The notes below the pieces were generated by a model. It was not told where the DNA came from. It worked only from the letters and a program-made list of their open reading frames with translations, and did not search any database. Shown piece after piece: positions 35,703 to 42,510 of a DNA stretch of 64,000 bases (positions are counted from its first letter, which is position 1; the number at the start of each line of letters is the position of its first letter). Source of the stretch: Chromohalobacter israelensis (GTDB taxonomy: Bacteria; Pseudomonadota; Gammaproteobacteria; Pseudomonadales; Halomonadaceae); NCBI GenBank assembly GCA_000761475.1, contig JQNW01000003.1, forward strand, positions 62,001-126,000. The letters are read 5' to 3'. The translations under genes and the position numbers were made by a program.

Positions 35703-36002
35703 ATGCGACTGACGCAAGCGCAACAAGCAAGCATCAAACGGTGTGTCGAAGAAATCTTCGGCACAGAAGCGCGCGTGCTCGTATTCGGTTCACGGCTCGA
35801 TGATTCCCGCCGGGGCGGTGATCTGGACCTTCTGGTACAACACCCCCATCCCATCGAGCGCCCGGCATTGACGTCAGCGCGTCTCGCTGCGCGTATCAGC
35901 CGCTTGCTGGATGGTCGCCACGTCGATGTTCTGCTTCAAGCGCCCGGCCTCAAGTCGCTCCCCATTCACCACATCGCCGAATCCCAGGGGGCCCCGCTAT
36001 GA
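35703..36002 (+). CDS. MntA-like nucleotidyltransferase antitoxin
   Basis: A 99-residue minimal nucleotidyltransferase. The motif is VLVFGSRLDDSRRGGDLDLLV, giving GS-x9-DxD, with a later Asp in RHVDVLLQ. In characterised MntA/HepT systems the MNT enzyme AMPylates a tyrosine of the HEPN toxin to silence it. The ATG has AGGAGAAGGAAGGAGA just upstream. The stop overlaps the HEPN gene start (ATGA), so the two are coupled. Confidence 0.87.
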   Translation: MRLTQAQQASIKRCVEEIFGTEARVLVFGSRLDDSRRGGDLDLLVQHPHPIERPALTSARLAARISRLLDGRHVDVLLQAPGLKSLPIHHIAESQGAPL

Positions 36003-36487
36003 CGACCGACTCCGTCCCTGCGCGCTTGAGATTTCTCGCCCGCGTCGCACGCAAGGAGTCTCGACATCTACAAGAGACGACCGAGCGCCTGTTTCAATCG
36101 AAAGAGCCACTTACGGGGCTTGAAGTACAACGCTGGATCGCCGATAGCCTGATCGCCGAGCGCATGGATGCCTTTGTGGCGCGTTTTTCCCGGTTGCAGG
36201 ACCTGCTGGGAGATAAACTGATTCCGTCGTTGCTGGAGCATCTGGGCGAATCATCAGGGCTGGCCATCGACAACCTCGATAAAGCGGAACGCTTCGGCTG
36301 GATTGCCTCATCCGATGAATGGGTGGTGTATCGGAAATTACGCAATCAGATGATTCACGAATACATCGAGGATCCCGCCGTACTGGCTGACGCTCTCGAC
36401 GCGGGGTGTGGTTTCGTCGACGCCTTGACGACCAGCGCCGAAACGCTGGCGTCAGAGGTTGAACGCCGCCTGGGACCAGTCGAGTAA
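35999..36487 (+). CDS. HepT-like HEPN RNase toxin
   Basis: A 162-residue all-helical HEPN protein. The nuclease motif Rx4HxY is intact in YRKLRNQMIHEYIED; in characterised HepT the tyrosine is the AMPylation site. The N-terminus (RFLARVARKESRHLQETTERL) and the segment ERMDAFVARFSRLQDLLGDKL are family-like. It is partnered with the preceding MNT gene (overlap 4 nt). Here the order is MNT first, the reverse of the second module 300 bp downstream. Confidence 0.87.
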   Translation: MTTDSVPARLRFLARVARKESRHLQETTERLFQSKEPLTGLEVQRWIADSLIAERMDAFVARFSRLQDLLGDKLIPSLLEHLGESSGLAIDNLDKAERFGWIASSDEWVVYRKLRNQMIHEYIEDPAVLADALDAGCGFVDALTTSAETLASEVERRLGPVE

Positions 36488-36528
36488 TTAGCCACGGGGC
36501 GTGATCAAAGCGTTGTAGGGCAGCCGCA

Positions 36529-36654
36529 CGGCTCGGCAAGCTGTTTGGTAACGGTCCGGGCCTGTGGCTACGTCTCCAGGCGGCCTATGACGCCTGGTAT
36601 GCCGAGCGCGAAGTAGACGTCAGCGCGGTGCCCTCGCTGAAGCTGGCGGGATGA
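36529..36654 (+). pseudogene. HigA-type antitoxin remnant (C-terminal 41 residues)
   Basis: The frame RLGKLFGNGPGLWLRLQAAYDAWYAEREVDVSAVPSLKLAG followed by a stop is the C-terminal part of HigA/VapI-type XRE antitoxins (compare the typical W-LQ-YDLW pattern). The helix-turn-helix half and any higB toxin are absent; the sequence upstream is unrelated. Confidence 0.75.
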
Positions 36655-36677
36655 TGCGAGCCACGGGCTACAATATT

Positions 36678-36726
36678 GCTCGAAGCTCGAAGCTCGAAGC
36701 TCGAAGCTCGAAGCTCGAAGCTCGAA
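36678..36726. repeat. Seven tandem GCTCGAA heptamers
   Basis: Seven perfect 7-bp units follow GAGCCACGGGCTACAATATTGC, with a partial eighth. The 22-base lead sequence recurs with small changes near 37567-37590, and a related one near 35620-35660. Confidence 0.85.
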
Positions 36727-36794
36727 GCTCGAGCGCTCGAAGCCCGACAATATGAGCGGTCACCTGCTGCGACAAACGACCCAAGGGGATGACA

Positions 36795-37199
36795 ATGGCG
36801 GACGATATCCGTTGGCAACAGCGATTTGCCAATTACATCAAGGCGTTTGCTCAACTGGAACAAGCTGTCGAAGCGTATGGCGACACGACTCTGGATATCA
36901 TCAAGGAAGGTGTCATCCAGCGCTTCGAGTTCACTCACGAGCTTGCCTGGAAGGTGATGAAGGATTACCTGGAGCATGAGGGCATTCAAAACGTGACGGG
37001 GTCACGCAGCGCAGCCCGATATGCCTTCAACATCGGCCTGCTGGAAGACGGTCAAGCCTGGATGGATATGATAGAAACCCGTAACCATACGGTGCATGCA
37101 TATCGTCACAGCATCCTGGAAACTGAATTCAAGAACATCGTCGAACGCTACTACCCGGCATTGAAGCAGTTTCGAGAGATGATGGAGCGCCAACGATGA
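36795..37199 (+). CDS. HEPN protein, HI0074-like (nucleotidyltransferase partner)
   Basis: A 134-residue helical protein of the HI0074 family. Family pattern: RWQQRFANYIKAFAQLEQAV, LDIIKEGVIQRFEFTHELAWKVMKDYLEHEG, and the HEPN motif Rx4HxY in ETRNHTVHAYR. With the next gene it forms a HEPN/MNT pair, now regarded as a toxin-antitoxin type. The ATG at 36795 has AAGGGG 6 nt upstream. The stop overlaps the MNT start (ATGA). Confidence 0.9.
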   Translation: MADDIRWQQRFANYIKAFAQLEQAVEAYGDTTLDIIKEGVIQRFEFTHELAWKVMKDYLEHEGIQNVTGSRSAARYAFNIGLLEDGQAWMDMIETRNHTVHAYRHSILETEFKNIVERYYPALKQFREMMERQR

Positions 37200-37516
37200 C
37201 GTTTGGCTTGCCAGATAATACGGTCGAGGCCATTCGTCGGGTGCTGTCTGAATGCCCTGGCGTCGAAAAGGCCGTTATCTATGGGTCAAGAGCCAAAGGC
37301 ACGTTCCGCCCTGGCTCCGATATCGACCTGGCACTGTATGGTAATGTTTCGGAGGCTGATGTATCCGCACTAATGGATCGCCTGGACGAGCTCAACACGC
37401 CTTATTTGTTCGACATCGTGCGTTATCACGATATCGATAATGAAGCGCTACGCGAGCATATCGAGAGGGTTGGCCAGAGATTCGATGCGCCCCATTCACC
37501 GTATCACCCTGGCTAA
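37196..37516 (+). CDS. Nucleotidyltransferase, HI0073/MntA-like
   Basis: A 106-residue minimal nucleotidyltransferase with AVIYGSRAKGTFRPGSDIDLAL (GS-x10-DxD) and a third acidic residue in LFDIVRYHDI. It is the partner of the preceding HI0074-like protein; in this module the HEPN gene comes first. It should modify or bind the HEPN toxin. Confidence 0.9.
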   Translation: MTFGLPDNTVEAIRRVLSECPGVEKAVIYGSRAKGTFRPGSDIDLALYGNVSEADVSALMDRLDELNTPYLFDIVRYHDIDNEALREHIERVGQRFDAPHSPYHPG

Positions 37517-37651
37517 AGCTGGCAGGATAACGCTGCCACGAGCCACGAGCCACGGGCCACGGGCCGCGAGCCACAGGCTACAATATTGCCCGAAGCCGCT
37601 CTTCACAGCGGCCCGGCCCTGGCGCTCGAAGCCTACTGCATAGCGCAATAG
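37517..37651. repeat. GCCACGRG short-repeat block
   Basis: CACGAGCCACGAGCCACGGG and GCCACGGGCCGCGAGCCAC are degenerate 7-9 bp repeats, followed by GGCTACAATATTGCCCGAAGC, which matches the repeat at 36664-36684. The block sits exactly where the N-terminal half of the next antitoxin gene should be. Confidence 0.6.
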
Positions 37652-37900
37652 CGATGCCGAAAGCATCACGTAATATGCTATTTCAAGCGCGACGAAGGCG
37701 ACCGCCTGTATCGTTTTGCTGAAGTCTACAAAAATGCCGTCGACCTGTTCGAGGGAGACCGTCAGCGGGCCAACACCTGGCTGCTCAACCCGGTGCGTGG
37801 GCTAGGGGGCCAGCGTCCCGTCGAGATGATTGCGACGACCGCGGGGGCGGAAGCCGTGCTGGACCTTATCGGGCGGCTTGAGCACGGCGTTTTCGCATGA
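37652..37900 (+). pseudogene. Truncated MbcA/ParS-type (DUF2384) antitoxin
   Basis: The frame reads DRLYRFAEVYKNAVDLFEGD, then ANTWLLNPVRGLGGQRPVEM and EAVLDLIGRLEHGVFA before the stop. This is the C-terminal toxin-binding domain of RES-partner antitoxins. The N-terminal helix-turn-helix half is missing: a TAG at 37649 closes the frame and no ATG or GTG precedes the conserved part. The stop overlaps the RES toxin ATG (ATGA), the original operon junction. Confidence 0.82.
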
Positions 37901-38361
37901 GCACGATACAAGGATACCGTCTCGTCAAGCGTAAGTGGCTTGAGAGCGCCTTCGATGGTGAAGGCGCCCGTTTATACGGTGGGCGGTGGAACAGCAAAGG
38001 AAACGCTTGCGTATATCTCGCGAGTACGGAGTCGCTGGCCATCCTCGACGTGATGCTGCATCTCAACGACTACCGCCTGTTGAAAGACTATGCGCTGCTC
38101 GAGGTGACGTTTCATGACGATGACCTCATGCGGCTTCCAGAGGATGGGCGACCGGACGATTGGATGGTTGAGCCAGCGCCATCGTCTACCGCCGAGATCG
38201 GCGACGGTTGGTTGGAAAGTCAGTCGAGTCTCGTGCTGGCCATTCCGAGTGTCGTCGTGCCCAGGGAAACGAATTATCTCGTCAACCCGGAGCACCCCGG
38301 CTTCAAGGCAATGGTCGAGAGCGCCAGGGACATGGCATTTACCCCGGATAAACGTCTTTGA
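37897..38361 (+). CDS. RES-domain toxin (first copy)
   Basis: A 154-residue RES protein. Characterised members degrade or ADP-ribosylate with NAD+ (MbcT, Res) and so arrest growth. Family pattern: GYRLVKRKW, GARLYGGRWNSKGNACVYLASTESLAILDVM (the Arg and Glu of R-E-S), SSLVLAIPSVVVPRETNYLVNPEHPGF (Ser). It appears intact while its antitoxin has lost the N-terminal half. It may be kept harmless by low expression or by the antitoxin of the second RES locus at 41.5 kb (inference). Confidence 0.87.
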   Translation: MSTIQGYRLVKRKWLESAFDGEGARLYGGRWNSKGNACVYLASTESLAILDVMLHLNDYRLLKDYALLEVTFHDDDLMRLPEDGRPDDWMVEPAPSSTAEIGDGWLESQSSLVLAIPSVVVPRETNYLVNPEHPGFKAMVESARDMAFTPDKRL

Positions 38362-38407
38362 TGCCTGCCCGAAACCGCCGTGCCCCGATCCTGGCACTGG
38401 AGGCGTC

Positions 38408-39625
38408 TCACTTCTTGGATTGAGGCGCCAGGTCGATGGAAGGCTTCGCGGCGGCGTGCCAGCGATACCAGAGCGTGGCCAGGGCCACCAGCACAATGGG
38501 GGGCAGCATCGCCAGATTGAGCGCCTTCCAGCCAAGGTGGTACGACAACGCGCCCGACATCAAAGAGCCGATGGCGACCAGGGAGAAGATGACCAGATCA
38601 TTGATGCCCTGTACCTTGCCGCGTTCGGCATCCGTATGGGCGGCCGAGAGCAGTGTGCTGCCGCCCACGAACAGGAAGTTCCAGCCGATACCCAGCAGTA
38701 CCAAGGCCACCCAGAAATGGGCCAGGCTGACGCCAAGATTGCTGATCAAGGCCGTGCCGGCCATCAAGAGCGTGCCGGCCAGCAGCATGCGTGGTATTCC
38801 GAAGCGAGCGATGAGGCTGCCGGTCACGAAGGAGGGGGCGAACATGCCCAGCACATGCCACTGCATGATGAAGGCAATCTGCTCCATCCCGAAGCCATGC
38901 GCGCGCATGGCCAGCGGCGTGGCCGTCATGACCAGTGTCATGATGGCGTAGCCTACCGCGCCGGCCAGCAAGGCGACCATGAAGCCCGCCTGAGTGGCGA
39001 TGACCGGCATGGGGCGAGACGTCTCGCCGGGTTGCGGTTCCTCACTGGCGGGCATCTTGAGCTGGGTCAGCAGGCCGGTGGCCAACAGGGCGAGAATGGC
39101 GATCACCAGGTAGGGCCCGCCGGACGGCACGCCTGAGATCCAGTCGACCGTGGTGCTGACGTTCCATGGGCCGAGGAACGCCGCCACCACGCCTCCCGCC
39201 ATGACGAAGGAAATCGCCCGGCTGCGAAAGGCAGGGCTCGCCACGTCCAGGGCGGCAAAGCGATAGTACATGGCGAACCCCTGGTAGAGCCCCAGCAGCA
39301 GGTTGCCGGCGCAGAACAGCCAGAACGACTGCTGGGCAATGGCCACGAAACTCAGCAAGCCACCCGCGATGCCGCCCAGGATCGTGCCGGTGATGAACCC
39401 GCGGCGCCTGCCCACGCGCTTCATGTAGAGCGAGGCCGGCAGGGTCGAGACCACCGTCCCCAGCATCGAGATGGCGATGGGCAGCGTGGCGAGCCCGGAG
39501 GTCGGGCTCAACTGCAGGCCGACCATCCCGCTCAGCGTCATGACCGTGATCGAGGCCACCATGAACAGAATCTGACTGCTGACCAGAATGGCCACGTTAC
39601 GCTTTTCCAGGCGGGCAGGTTCCAC
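38408..39625 (-). CDS. MFS transporter
   Basis: A 405-residue, 12-helix major facilitator protein. The loop 2-3 signature appears as MKRVGRRRGFITGTI, and NLLLGLYQGFAMYYRFAALD is typical of the YajR/Nrs-like drug and metabolite exporters. The substrate is unknown. The start is a GTG at 39625 with GAGGAGA about 6 nt upstream. GC content is core-like. Confidence 0.85.
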   Translation of the reverse strand: MEPARLEKRNVAILVSSQILFMVASITVMTLSGMVGLQLSPTSGLATLPIAISMLGTVVSTLPASLYMKRVGRRRGFITGTILGGIAGGLLSFVAIAQQSFWLFCAGNLLLGLYQGFAMYYRFAALDVASPAFRSRAISFVMAGGVVAAFLGPWNVSTTVDWISGVPSGGPYLVIAILALLATGLLTQLKMPASEEPQPGETSRPMPVIATQAGFMVALLAGAVGYAIMTLVMTATPLAMRAHGFGMEQIAFIMQWHVLGMFAPSFVTGSLIARFGIPRMLLAGTLLMAGTALISNLGVSLAHFWVALVLLGIGWNFLFVGGSTLLSAAHTDAERGKVQGINDLVIFSLVAIGSLMSGALSYHLGWKALNLAMLPPIVLVALATLWYRWHAAAKPSIDLAPQSKK

Positions 39626-39863
39626 CGGTCTCTCCTCAACGGGGCAATGCGTTCAGAACACCAGGGGCACTACGTTCAGAACACGAAGACGTTGTCAGCC
39701 TGTGCGGCTGCTTATGCGCTTATCATTGTATTCTATCCCGCTCAGGAGCGCGGGGGGATCGCCTGGGGGAGCCCCTGCACGGTGTCTCGGGTGTTTCGCC
39801 TTCGCCGTGGCCCCCCCCGCTTCGATAAACGATTCAAGCGCGGTGGAGCAGTTGACTAGAGTA

Positions 39864-39882
39864 CATAGTACACCTTACTATG
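39864..39882. promoter_or_regulatory. Inverted repeat before the HigBA-like operon
   Basis: CATAGT-N7-ACTATG, 28 nt upstream of the toxin GTG. It fits an autoregulatory operator (inference). Confidence 0.45.
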
Positions 39883-39909
39883 ATATCAATGTCGATAGGA
39901 GAGCAATGC

Positions 39910-40242
39910 GTGAGTCACGCCATCGAATTCATTGAAACGTCAATATTCACCCGCGCGATTGGGGAAGTTGCGACAGACGATGAGCTGAGAGCTCTGCAAA
40001 GTGAACTGATTGCTCAACCTGATAAAGGTGACCTTATTCAGGGGACCGGTGGTCTTCGTAAGATCCGAATGGCGACAGGCGCCAAGGGCAAAAGCGGCGG
40101 GGCGCGCGTCATTTACTTCCTTGCCACGCAGGAGGTGATCTATCTGATACTTGCCTATGCAAAAGGCGAGAAAGAAACCCTGACCGCTGCGGAAAAATCT
40201 ACCCTGAAGGCGCTGACGAGTCAGCTTAAAGGAGCGCATTAG
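39910..40242 (+). CDS. RelE/HigB-2-like toxin
   Basis: A 110-residue toxin of the group that pairs with NadS-type antitoxins. Pattern: FIETSIFTRAIGEVATDDELRALQSELIAQPDKGDLIQGTGGLRKIRM, then GGARVIYFLATQEVIYLILAYAKGEKE. The arginine and tyrosine residues of RelE-fold nucleases are present. The GTG at 39910 has AGGAGA 7 nt upstream; ATG codons at 39880 and 39889 are in frame but lack this and overlap the operator-like repeat. The antitoxin follows after 1 nt. Confidence 0.88.
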   Translation: MSHAIEFIETSIFTRAIGEVATDDELRALQSELIAQPDKGDLIQGTGGLRKIRMATGAKGKSGGARVIYFLATQEVIYLILAYAKGEKETLTAAEKSTLKALTSQLKGAH

Positions 40243-40243
40243 C

Positions 40244-40528
40244 ATGAACATGTTTGATGACCTGAAAACCTCTCTGGAAGAGGCCGTGGAGATTCAGCGG
40301 GGGCGGCAACCCGCCAAACGGGTGACGCGTTATGAAGTGGCTGATGTCAAGGCCATACGCGCCCAGCTCAATGTTTCCCAGACCGAGTTCGCGAAAGCGA
40401 TGGGAACGAGCGTGGACACGATCAAAAGCTGGGAAAGCCGGCGTCGCAATCCGACTGGACTCGCTGCCAAAGTGCTAACGACCATTCAGGAAAGGCCGGA
40501 ATTTTACCGTGAGCTCGAAGCTCATTGA
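40244..40528 (+). CDS. XRE-family antitoxin (HigA-2/NadS-like)
   Basis: A 94-residue antitoxin with a C-terminal helix-turn-helix: VKAIRAQLNVSQTEFAKAMGTSVDTIKSWESRRRNPTG. The N-terminal part (MNMFDDLKTSLEEAVEIQRG) would cover the toxin. It immediately follows its toxin, the higBA order. It is intact and coupled. Confidence 0.9.
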   Translation: MNMFDDLKTSLEEAVEIQRGRQPAKRVTRYEVADVKAIRAQLNVSQTEFAKAMGTSVDTIKSWESRRRNPTGLAAKVLTTIQERPEFYRELEAH

Positions 40529-40603
40529 CGGGGCCGTGCCTATCCTCTCGCCTTCGACGGCCGTTACTGGTGTCCGGAGTTAGCGGTTGATCGACACAAT
40601 CAA

Positions 40604-40624
40604 AGGGCGCCGTTGTGGCGCCCT
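40604..40624. terminator. Hairpin between convergent antitoxin genes
   Basis: AGGGCGCC pairs perfectly with GGCGCCCT around a 5-base loop. It lies midway between two converging higA-type genes and could serve both strands, though no T-run follows on either side. Confidence 0.45.
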
Positions 40625-40667
40625 ACCCATAATCCATTTGGCTTGGGGAAATTTTCTCAAACCACGC

Positions 40668-40958
40668 TTACGCCAGCTTGGCGAAGCGCTCGATGTCCGG
40701 CTGGGCGCGGTGTTCGGCCTGCCACAAGTCGTAATCGCCTTGTACCGCCAGCCAGGTACGCGCCCGGCCGATGCCGGCCCGTTCCAGGCGAACGGCGAGG
40801 TCGGGGCTAATCGGCGCCCGCCCGTGTAGAATCCGTGACAGGGTTTCCCGCGCCAGCCCCAGACGGCGAGCCATTTCCGTTACGCTGATGTTCAGCGCTG
40901 GCAACACATCTTCGCGCAGCGTCTCACCGGGGTGCGGGGGATTGTGCATGTGGGCCAT
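40668..40958 (-). CDS. higA: HigA-type antitoxin, toxin partner truncated
   Basis: A 96-residue XRE antitoxin: HNPPHPGETLREDVLPALNISVTEMARRLGLARETLSRILHGRAPIS, then LERAGIGRARTWLAVQGDYDLWQAE. This is the classic HigA/VapI pattern. A perfect AGGAGGTGA precedes the ATG. The higB gene that should lie upstream is reduced to its last codons (40969-41061). Confidence 0.92.
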   Translation of the reverse strand: MAHMHNPPHPGETLREDVLPALNISVTEMARRLGLARETLSRILHGRAPISPDLAVRLERAGIGRARTWLAVQGDYDLWQAEHRAQPDIERFAKLA

Positions 40959-40968
40959 GTGTCACCTC

Positions 40969-41061
40969 CTAGTGATAGTCCAAGTAATCGACCAGCTCGA
41001 CGTCAGGCCCGTTGAAACGGAAGATAATCCGCCAGTTACCGCTTACGGTAATCGACCAGAA
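40969..41061 (-). pseudogene. HigB toxin remnant (C-terminal 30 residues)
   Basis: The frame FWSITVSGNWRIIFRFNGPD and VELVDYLDYH followed by a stop is the C-terminus of HigB/RelE-type toxins. Its upstream end abuts the stop codon of the hicB-like gene, so the first two-thirds have been replaced. The higA partner is intact. Confidence 0.85.
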
Positions 41062-41403
41062 TCAAGGATGCTGTTGCAGGTAGTCGTGCAGCGCCTGGCG
41101 TGTGAGGTCGTTGAGCGAGATGCCGTGCTGCGAGGCTGAAACGGCGGCGGCCAGGTGCAGATCGTGGCCGACGCGCACGTTGAAGGACCCCTTGCACGGC
41201 GTCTCGGGCGTCTCGCCGAGTTGCTCGCAGGTGGCGAGATAGTCATCGACGGCTTCGCGGAATGCGGCTTCCAGCTCCACTACTGTCTCGCCTTCGTAAC
41301 TAACCAGGGCGCGAATGAACTGTAGCTTGCCGAACAGGCAATTGTCTTCGGTGCTGACGTCGATAGAGCCGTAGTAGCCCCGGTACTTCAAAAGTTTTTC
41401 CAT
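41062..41403 (-). CDS. HicB-like antitoxin without a HicA gene
   Basis: A 113-residue protein: an N-terminal RNase-H-like HicB fold (LKYRGYYGSIDVSTEDNCLFGKLQFI, ALVSYEGETVVELEAAFREAVDDYL) and a C-terminal ribbon-helix-helix (FNVRVGHDLHLAAAVSASQHGISLNDLTRQAL). The ATG at 41403 has AGGAGGGG about 6 nt upstream. No hicA toxin is recognisable on either side; only 60-odd bases separate it from the RES gene. It is either an orphan antitoxin or a free regulator. Confidence 0.85.
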   Translation of the reverse strand: MEKLLKYRGYYGSIDVSTEDNCLFGKLQFIRALVSYEGETVVELEAAFREAVDDYLATCEQLGETPETPCKGSFNVRVGHDLHLAAAVSASQHGISLNDLTRQALHDYLQQHP

Positions 41404-41469
41404 TAGAGCACCCCTCCTGCGCATAACTGCACGCTCTGGCGAGCTTCGAGTCGCTCTAACAGATTCACG

Positions 41470-41988
41470 TCACTCCCAAGAACTTGAATCTTTGGGAAGA
41501 AGACCATTGGGATCATGGACCTTTAGCATATCGCCTTCTTCCAATGATTCGGGGTAGATGACCAAGTTGGTGCCTGCAGGATTGGCTTGCGAAGGGAAGA
41601 GAATGCCGGAACTGCCCGCAGCGAGGGCAATATCGCCGAGAAGCCAGGAAGGGGGCTCAATATGGTCGTTAAACCATAGTCTACGCCAATCACAATGGAG
41701 CTCTTGCCAGACCTCATCCCAGTCCTTGTTGTATCCTCTACTGAAGTCTACGACGTGGCGTATCTTGACTTCGTAGCTCACGATGAGCCCTGGCGGCATC
41801 AAACTTGAAAGCTGCTTGTATTCAGCCAACGCGGTGGCTTCTTCGAGAGCCAGATAAAGTGCCGGTACCCCAGGGCGGTTTAGTCGACCGCCATGCTCAC
41901 CCGCACCGGCTCCGCTAGTAGGAGCGAATGCCCACCTAGGCACATGGACACGATAGGCCCCTGTCTCAAACCGCAGGCGCTGGATCAT
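41470..41988 (-). CDS. RES-domain toxin (second copy)
   Basis: A 172-residue RES toxin. Pattern: AYRVHVPRWAFAPTSGAGAGEHGGRLNRPGVPALYLALEEATALAEYKQ (Arg, Glu), then AAGSSGILFPSQANPAGTNLVIYPESL (Ser). It differs markedly from the RES protein at 37.9 kb, so the two are not a recent duplication. The start overlaps the antitoxin stop (ATGA). Confidence 0.9.
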   Translation of the reverse strand: MIQRLRFETGAYRVHVPRWAFAPTSGAGAGEHGGRLNRPGVPALYLALEEATALAEYKQLSSLMPPGLIVSYEVKIRHVVDFSRGYNKDWDEVWQELHCDWRRLWFNDHIEPPSWLLGDIALAAGSSGILFPSQANPAGTNLVIYPESLEEGDMLKVHDPNGLLPKDSSSWE

Positions 41989-42416
41989 CCGGTGACCCCA
42001 GCTTTAAGCGACTGTATATAGCGCACCAGATCATCGGTGCGGCCAGCACTCACCAGGTGCTCGGGGGTTTGATAGTCGAAAGGGGGAATCGGCTCATTAC
42101 GGAACCAGAAGAGGGCGTCCGGCAGGTTTCCATTGATATCCGCGGCTACCCCCAGCACGCGGATGGCATCGCGCAGAAAACTTTGCAGCTTTTCGGCCCC
42201 TTGGCCCCGAGTGATGGTCGATCTATGCACGTGGGCACGGTTAGCAAGTGTCTGAATATCCATGTGCAGGGCACTGGCAAACAATCGTGGACTAATGACC
42301 GGCTCGCCTTCTGCACGTGCAGAGGCTTTCAGGTCCTCAACGAAACGTGCATACGATGCCGGTGCGTGATATTCAGCCGGGTCGGGCAAGGTGTCTTTCA
42401 GGACTTCAGCGGTCAT
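41985..42416 (-). CDS. MbcA/Xre-type antitoxin of the second RES locus
   Basis: A 143-residue antitoxin with a DUF2384-like C-terminus: LRDAIRVLGVAADINGNLPDALFWFRNEPIPPFDYQTPEHLVSAGRTDDLVRYIQS. The N-terminal HTH-like part is ISPRLFASALHMDIQTLANRAHVHRSTI. It lies directly upstream of, and overlaps, its RES toxin. A clear inverted repeat lies 21 nt before the start. The locus is intact. Confidence 0.9.
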   Translation of the reverse strand: MTAEVLKDTLPDPAEYHAPASYARFVEDLKASARAEGEPVISPRLFASALHMDIQTLANRAHVHRSTITRGQGAEKLQSFLRDAIRVLGVAADINGNLPDALFWFRNEPIPPFDYQTPEHLVSAGRTDDLVRYIQSLKAGVTG

Positions 42417-42437
42417 GGGAAGTGCCTCGCAACGAAT

Positions 42438-42468
42438 ATGCTACATAAATACTACTCCCATGTAGCAT
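42438..42468. promoter_or_regulatory. Long inverted repeat, probable operator of the RES/Xre operon
   Basis: ATGCTACAT-N13-ATGTAGCAT has perfect 9-bp arms, 21 nt upstream of the antitoxin start. It is the expected binding site for an autoregulating toxin-antitoxin complex (inference). Confidence 0.65.
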
Positions 42469-42510
42469 AGCATTATCGATCATAGTGTGCAGGGCATGCG
42501 TGCATGCCGC

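Noticed and set aside
36678-36726. CRISPR array
   Set aside because: The repeats are 7 bp and directly adjacent, without spacers; no cas genes in the window.
33067-42468. Integron or superintegron cassette array
   Set aside because: The TA cluster invites this, but genes lie on both strands, I find no intI, and no series of attC-like sites with the RYYYAAC/GTTRRRY ends.
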